A stretch of 8,674 bases of DNA from the NCBI GenBank assembly GCA_040902925.1, contig JBBDWJ010000038.1, positions 1-8,674 on the forward strand, given 5' to 3'. Positions 5,403 through 8,674 of the stretch are shown here, in pieces. Source of the stretch: JBBDWJ01 sp040902925. GTDB taxonomy: Bacteria > Acidobacteriota > Terriglobia > Bryobacterales > UBA6623. A program made the position numbers and the translations under genes. Within the stretch, counting starts at the first letter, position 1. Every line of letters starts with the position of its first letter. The notes beneath the pieces were generated by a model. It searched no databases and was not told the DNA's origin. It saw only the letters and a list, made by a program, of their open reading frames with translations.

Positions 5403-7055
5403 ATGATTCCAGCCACCTCCCCCGTGGCTCCATCTCTATTCTTTTCTGACAGATCCACTTACCAGACGTGCAGGCGAACTTTGGCCTGGGCAGGGGTTCT
5501 GGCCGGCATGGTACTATTCACCACCACGGCCCGGGCTCAGCTCATCGACAACACGCTCTCGCCGAACGCCGTCAACGGCGGCATCAACAAGTCGCTGCTG
5601 GATCAAGCCGGCATGGGCCGGGGAGACATGATGGCGCCGTATTCGTCGGCCTACATCATCCAGCGCGACCCGTTTCGCTCCATCCGGCGGGGCCGCCAGT
5701 TGTTCCAGCGCAAATTCACGCGCCTGGACGGTCAAGGCCCCATCACCGCGGACGGGGCAGGCGATGTTCACACCGACCTGATCATCGGCGCCGGCCTGGC
5801 CGATAGCTGCGCGACCTGCCACGGCCGGCCGCGGGGTTCGGCGGGATTCGGCGGCGACGTCGCCACGCGCCCCGACAGCCGCGACGCACCCCATCTGTTC
5901 GGGCTCGGGCTCAAGGAGATGCTCGCCGACGAGATGACGGCCGAGCTGCGCCAGATCGCCGAGGCAGCCAGCCGCCAGGCGACCGAAAGCGGGCAGTTCG
6001 TCACCCTGGAGCTGGTCGCCAAGGGCGTCAATTTCGGCTCCATCGGAGCGTTCCCTCGTGGCGGCTTCAACACCACCAAAGTGGTCGGCGTTGACCCGGA
6101 CCTGCGGGTACGGCCGTTTTTCGCCCACGGTGAAACGATTTCGATCCGCGAGTTCATTGTCGGCGCCTTCAAGGCCGAAATGGGCTTGCAGGCCGAGGAC
6201 AGCGACCTCAACACCGCCACGGCCGGAGGCAAGATCGTGACTCCGGCGGGTATGGTCCTTGACGGCTCGGTTGACAAGATCGAGAAGCCGCCGGTCGCGG
6301 TCTCGTTCTTCCTGCTGCGCGATCCCGACGGCGATCGCGTGGTCAACGAAGTCCCGGAAAGCATTGTCGACCACCTGGAGTTCTACCTGCTCAACTACTT
6401 CAAGCCGGGCCTCTACGAGCAGACCTCGATAACGGCCAATGGCCGCCAGCTCATGGACACGGTGGGATGCACCAGTTGCCACGTCGCGCAGTTGGAGATC
6501 AACCGTGACCGCCGCGTGGCTGACGTCGAGACGGTTTACGATCCCGACAACGGGCACTTGAACCGCTTGTTCGCAACCGCTACTCCGCTCTACACAGAGC
6601 GCAGAGACCACAGCGGTTTTCCGACTCGGAAGATTCCCAAGCACCAGGCGTTCGTGGTCGAGAACCTCTTCACCGATTTCAAGCGCCACGACCTGGGCAC
6701 CAACTTCCATGAACGAAACTATGACGGGACGATGCGAACGGAGTTTCTCACGACGCCACTGTGGGGAGTCGGCAGCACGCCGCCCTACGGCCATGATGGG
6801 CGCAGCATCAACCTCATGGAAGTGATTCTGCGGCATGCCGGCGAAGCGAAATCCTCGCGCGACAACTTTGCGGCGCTCAGCGACACCGAGCAACAGTCGG
6901 TGATCGCGTTCCTGAACTCGCTGGTGGTCTTTCCACCCGACGACACCGCTTCGAACCTCGACCCTGGCGATGCCAGCGACGACTACTACCCGCAAAGCGG
7001 GCACGGCAGCATCAAGCTGGGTGCGTTGTTCAACGACCCGAGCGACCCCGAATGA
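5403..7055 (+). CDS. Di-heme c-type cytochrome oxidoreductase (DUF1111/DHOR family), exported
   Basis: Encodes 550 aa. A signal peptide with an RR pair at 24-25 and a hydrophobic core at ~27-40 probably ends at ARA (43-45), so the mature protein starts at Gln46 in the periplasm. There are two covalent heme sites: C136-A-T-C139-H140 and C356-T-S-C359-H360. Between them, D307-P-D-G-D-R-V-V-N-E is the acidic, possibly calcium-binding loop common in the family. The C-terminal signature is TTPLWGVGSTPPYGHDGRS (450-468), then LMEVILRHAGEA and FAALSDTEQQSVIAFLNSL. This pattern identifies the 'di-heme oxidoreductase/thiol oxidoreductase' family, distantly related to MauG and CcpA peroxidases. Such proteins pass electrons between periplasmic donors and substrates, but the substrate here cannot be read from the sequence. 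Family members are often 400-500 aa, so this one is slightly long, with an acidic tail (PPDDTASNLDPGDASDD). A perfect palindrome follows the stop directly. A MauG-like maturation enzyme or a peroxidase is an alternative role. Confidence 0.92.
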   Translation: MIPATSPVAPSLFFSDRSTYQTCRRTLAWAGVLAGMVLFTTTARAQLIDNTLSPNAVNGGINKSLLDQAGMGRGDMMAPYSSAYIIQRDPFRSIRRGRQLFQRKFTRLDGQGPITADGAGDVHTDLIIGAGLADSCATCHGRPRGSAGFGGDVATRPDSRDAPHLFGLGLKEMLADEMTAELRQIAEAASRQATESGQFVTLELVAKGVNFGSIGAFPRGGFNTTKVVGVDPDLRVRPFFAHGETISIREFIVGAFKAEMGLQAEDSDLNTATAGGKIVTPAGMVLDGSVDKIEKPPVAVSFFLLRDPDGDRVVNEVPESIVDHLEFYLLNYFKPGLYEQTSITANGRQLMDTVGCTSCHVAQLEINRDRRVADVETVYDPDNGHLNRLFATATPLYTERRDHSGFPTRKIPKHQAFVVENLFTDFKRHDLGTNFHERNYDGTMRTEFLTTPLWGVGSTPPYGHDGRSINLMEVILRHAGEAKSSRDNFAALSDTEQQSVIAFLNSLVVFPPDDTASNLDPGDASDDYYPQSGHGSIKLGALFNDPSDPE

Positions 7056-7069
7056 GCAGCGGCCGCTGC
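7056..7069. repeat. Perfect 14-bp palindrome abutting the di-heme oxidoreductase stop codon
   Basis: GCAGCGGCCGCTGC starts at the first base after the TGA (7053-7055). It could fold in RNA as a five-pair stem with a GGCC loop. No T tract follows, so it is at most a Rho-type pause site, an mRNA-end stabiliser or a protein-binding dyad. Chance palindromes are more frequent in GC-rich DNA. Confidence 0.5.
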
Positions 7070-7466
7070 CCGGCAAGTATGAGACAGCAAGCCGCGAAAC
7101 ATCGATGATGGGGTCCGCGCCGGCTGGAAGCGAATACATTGCAATTCGCCGCGCCGGCGCGGGCGCCGACCCTGCATGCGAGCTCGATAGCGGAGCGCTT
7201 CTCCGTCTCACGATGGTTTTTCCGAGTCTACGCAATCTCTGATTCCTACGCGCGGGCCTCGGAGCGACGGCAATCCCATACCGCGGAACGCACCCCCTTC
7301 CTTCACACGAAACGGCCGCCGTCGGCTGTTCCTCCGTAACCCGCCTGGCAACCGCGGCGAACCATTGGATAGGCAAGCGGGAACAGGCAAGAATGTGGTT
7401 GGCTAGGTGAGTGTCTCCCTGGGCCGATCCGGCAGTGTCGCCAAACTCGCGGCGTCTCACAAAAGA
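7056..7466. other. Spacer between the di-heme oxidoreductase and the DUF547 gene
   Basis: These 411 bases have no convincing gene; short frames show no domain or ribosome site. Besides the palindrome at its left end, the stretch contains a 14-base GC-only palindrome CCGCGCCGGCGCGG (7149-7162), a CGGAG/CTCCG hairpin (7191-7205) with a T run about ten bases later (7215-7219), and a direct repeat AGGCAAG at 7371-7377 and 7385-7391. The hairpin plus T run could be a poor terminator for the upstream gene. The direct repeat lies about 75-95 bases before the DUF547 start, where an activator or repressor might bind. The length suggests that the DUF547 gene has its own promoter. Confidence 0.45.
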
Positions 7467-8579
7467 ATGACAACGCCCATCCGGTTCCTCGCGATTGCGC
7501 TCTTGCTCGCTCCGGCGGCGCTTGCAGCCGACCTCGATCATTCCTCCTGGAATGCGCTGCTCCAGCGCGATGTTACGCCGGAATCGCGTGTCGACTATCA
7601 GGCTCTGCACGAAAAAGGCCTCGGCGAACTCGACGCGTATCTGGCCCAACTTGCCGGGCCGTGGCCTGCTGACATGGACCGCGCGGCGGTCAAAGCCGCG
7701 CTGATCAACGCCTACAATGCACTCACCGTGCGCTGGATACTCTCGCACTACCCGATCGAAAGCATCTGGAAGACCGGCGACCCGTTTCAAGCGCCGCGTC
7801 ACACGGTCAATGGCGAACAGCTTTCTCTCGATCAGGTTGAGGGGCGGCTCCGCGAGATGGGCGACCCGCGAATCCACGCGGCCGTGGTTTGCGCGGCCCG
7901 AAGTTGCCCGCCCCTGCGTCGCGAAGCCTACATCGCCGAGCGCGTCGACGAGCAGCTCGATGACAACACTCGCCAATGGCTGGCCAATCCGCGGTTGAAC
8001 GAATTCCTCCCAGCCGACAAAACAGCCCGCGTCAGCCAGATTTTCAGTTGGTATGAAGGCGACTTCGCGGCGAGCGGAGGAGTGCCTTCATTTCTGGCGC
8101 AGTATGCACCGGCGGACGCGCAGGCGTTCCTGCGCGAACCAAGCGCCGTGATCGAATACCAAACCTACAACTGGGGTCTGAATGACGCCGGCGCACTGGG
8201 CGGCAGCTATTCGCAGCTAAGCTTCTATCTGGACTGGGTCCGCGGCGGCTACGCCTACAGCGCCGCGAAAGATTGGTTCCTTAGTCTCGGCAAGCAATAC
8301 GGAGTCAACCCGGTCATTTTCGGCAGTATCTATGTGGGTGCGATCCCGTTTTTCTCGCTGTCGATCGCCTGGCTGATCCGGAATCTCCGGCGCGGCCGAT
8401 CACCAGTTGCTCCCATCTTGTGCGCTTCGTTCTTTTTCGTGTCGGCGTACCTCTACCTGTTGATAGCCGGCAAGAACATCCCGCTGTGGGTCTACGTGTT
8501 TCTCGGCGCGATGATCGCTTTTGGAGTTTATTCGACGGTTCGCAAGGTGAAGTCGGGAATCAGCGAAGGAAGCTCATGA
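7467..8579 (+). CDS. DUF547 domain protein with C-terminal three-helix membrane module
   Basis: Encodes 370 aa. Residues 1-20 are a signal peptide (FLAIALLLAPAALA), which favours the ATG at 7467 over an in-frame GTG at 7407. No strong Shine-Dalgarno is seen before either start. Residues ~25-245 are DUF547: LINAYNALTVRWILSHYP (79-96), then SIWKTGDPF, then LSLDQVEGRLR, and the hallmark IHAAVVCAARSCPPLR with H137, C142 and C147. It ends with VSQIFSWYEGDF and YQTYNWGLND. Residues ~282-304, 313-334 and 338-356 are three hydrophobic helices separated by RNLRRGR and a short GKN turn, followed by a basic cytoplasmic-type tail. This predicts an extracytoplasmic DUF547 domain anchored by a C-terminal membrane module. 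The conserved His and Cys residues suggest a catalytic or metal/thiol site, but no reaction is established to my knowledge. The 3' end overlaps the next gene by ATGA, so the two are probably translationally coupled and functionally linked. The membrane module resembles small stand-alone membrane proteins, hence a possible fusion. Confidence 0.9.
   Translation: MTTPIRFLAIALLLAPAALAADLDHSSWNALLQRDVTPESRVDYQALHEKGLGELDAYLAQLAGPWPADMDRAAVKAALINAYNALTVRWILSHYPIESIWKTGDPFQAPRHTVNGEQLSLDQVEGRLREMGDPRIHAAVVCAARSCPPLRREAYIAERVDEQLDDNTRQWLANPRLNEFLPADKTARVSQIFSWYEGDFAASGGVPSFLAQYAPADAQAFLREPSAVIEYQTYNWGLNDAGALGGSYSQLSFYLDWVRGGYAYSAAKDWFLSLGKQYGVNPVIFGSIYVGAIPFFSLSIAWLIRNLRRGRSPVAPILCASFFFVSAYLYLLIAGKNIPLWVYVFLGAMIAFGVYSTVRKVKSGISEGSS
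8566..8570 (+). promoter_or_regulatory. Ribosome binding site of the FAD oxidoreductase gene
   Basis: AAGGA lies five bases before the ATG at 8576, inside the last codons of the DUF547 gene. Together with the ATGA overlap it supports coupled translation of the two genes. Confidence 0.6.
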
Positions 8580-8674
8580 GCTACGAATACGACATGGTGG
8601 TGATCGGCGGAGGCGCGGCCGGGCTCACGGCCTCGGGAATGGCCGCCGTATTTGGCGCGAAGACCGCGCTGATC
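8576..8674 (+). CDS. FAD-dependent pyridine nucleotide-disulfide oxidoreductase, N-terminal fragment (runs off the window)
   Basis: Thirty-three codons are visible before the window ends. The translation starts MSYEYDMVVIGGGAAGLTAS and continues GMAAVFGAKTALI. It contains the Rossmann dinucleotide-binding pattern G11-x-G13-x-x-G16 after a beta strand (DMVVI), followed by an alanine-rich helix and the second strand (KTALI). This is the FAD-binding start of the dihydrolipoamide dehydrogenase / mercuric reductase superfamily; the xGAKxALI ending is especially like mercuric-reductase-type members. The redox-active CxxxxC site would fall beyond the edge, so the subfamily cannot be confirmed. The start codon overlaps the DUF547 stop (ATGA), indicating one operon. 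A role in electron transfer or thiol/metal reduction near the membrane is an inference. Confidence 0.85.
   Translation, partial: MSYEYDMVVIGGGAAGLTASGMAAVFGAKTALI

Noticed and set aside
7407..7466. GTG start 20 codons upstream of the DUF547 gene start
   Set aside because: The signal peptide begins properly at the ATG at 7467, and the extra residues would place a long polar segment before it. Not fully excluded, because neither start has a good ribosome site.
5514..7976. 820-codon open frame on the minus strand
   Set aside because: It lies antisense to the di-heme oxidoreductase and DUF547 genes, both with clear family motifs. Its translation is rich in R, A, V and G with no recognisable domain. 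GC-rich coding DNA commonly leaves an antisense frame open.

Overview
The window looks like chromosomal DNA of an Acidobacteriota bacterium, probably of the Solibacter/Bryobacter group. Two things point there. One is a large secreted NHL-repeat protein that ends in the C-terminal domain typical of Solibacter paralogue families. The other is a membrane-anchored protein joining an N-terminal helix-turn-helix to a PD40/TolB-like propeller, a domain pairing common in that lineage. Coding regions are GC-rich. The first ~600 bases are visibly less GC-rich and appear non-coding. I see no rRNA, tRNA, CRISPR array or complete mobile element.

Layout. Bases 1-690 hold no convincing gene, but they contain a GCGAAA purine repeat, a strong stem-loop (495-523) and a possible plus-strand terminator ending in T10 (617-650). 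On the minus strand follow the NHL-repeat protein (691-3432, 913 aa) and, upstream of it in the same direction, the HTH/TM/PD40 protein (3672-4955, 427 aa), which looks short at its C-terminus. A 447-bp divergent spacer (4956-5402) separates these from a plus-strand set: a secreted di-heme c-type oxidoreductase (5403-7055, 550 aa), a 411-bp spacer with palindromes, a DUF547 protein with a C-terminal three-helix membrane module (7467-8579, 370 aa), and the first 33 codons of an FAD-dependent pyridine-nucleotide-disulfide oxidoreductase (8576 to the edge). That last gene overlaps the DUF547 gene by ATGA.

How the genes may work together. The minus-strand pair could be a signalling or regulatory propeller protein plus an exported structural or binding propeller protein. 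A perfect 7-bp inverted repeat (ATTTAGG/CCTAAAT) has the PD40 gene's start codon at its centre, and one ATTTAGG half-site lies upstream of the NHL gene, so autoregulation or co-regulation can be hypothesised. The plus-strand set suggests envelope redox functions: a periplasmic di-heme protein, then a translationally coupled DUF547-membrane protein and a flavoprotein oxidoreductase.

I do not see strong evidence for a wholly new system. The most interesting points are the 12-unit propeller architecture, the start-codon palindrome and the DUF547/membrane/flavoprotein coupling.
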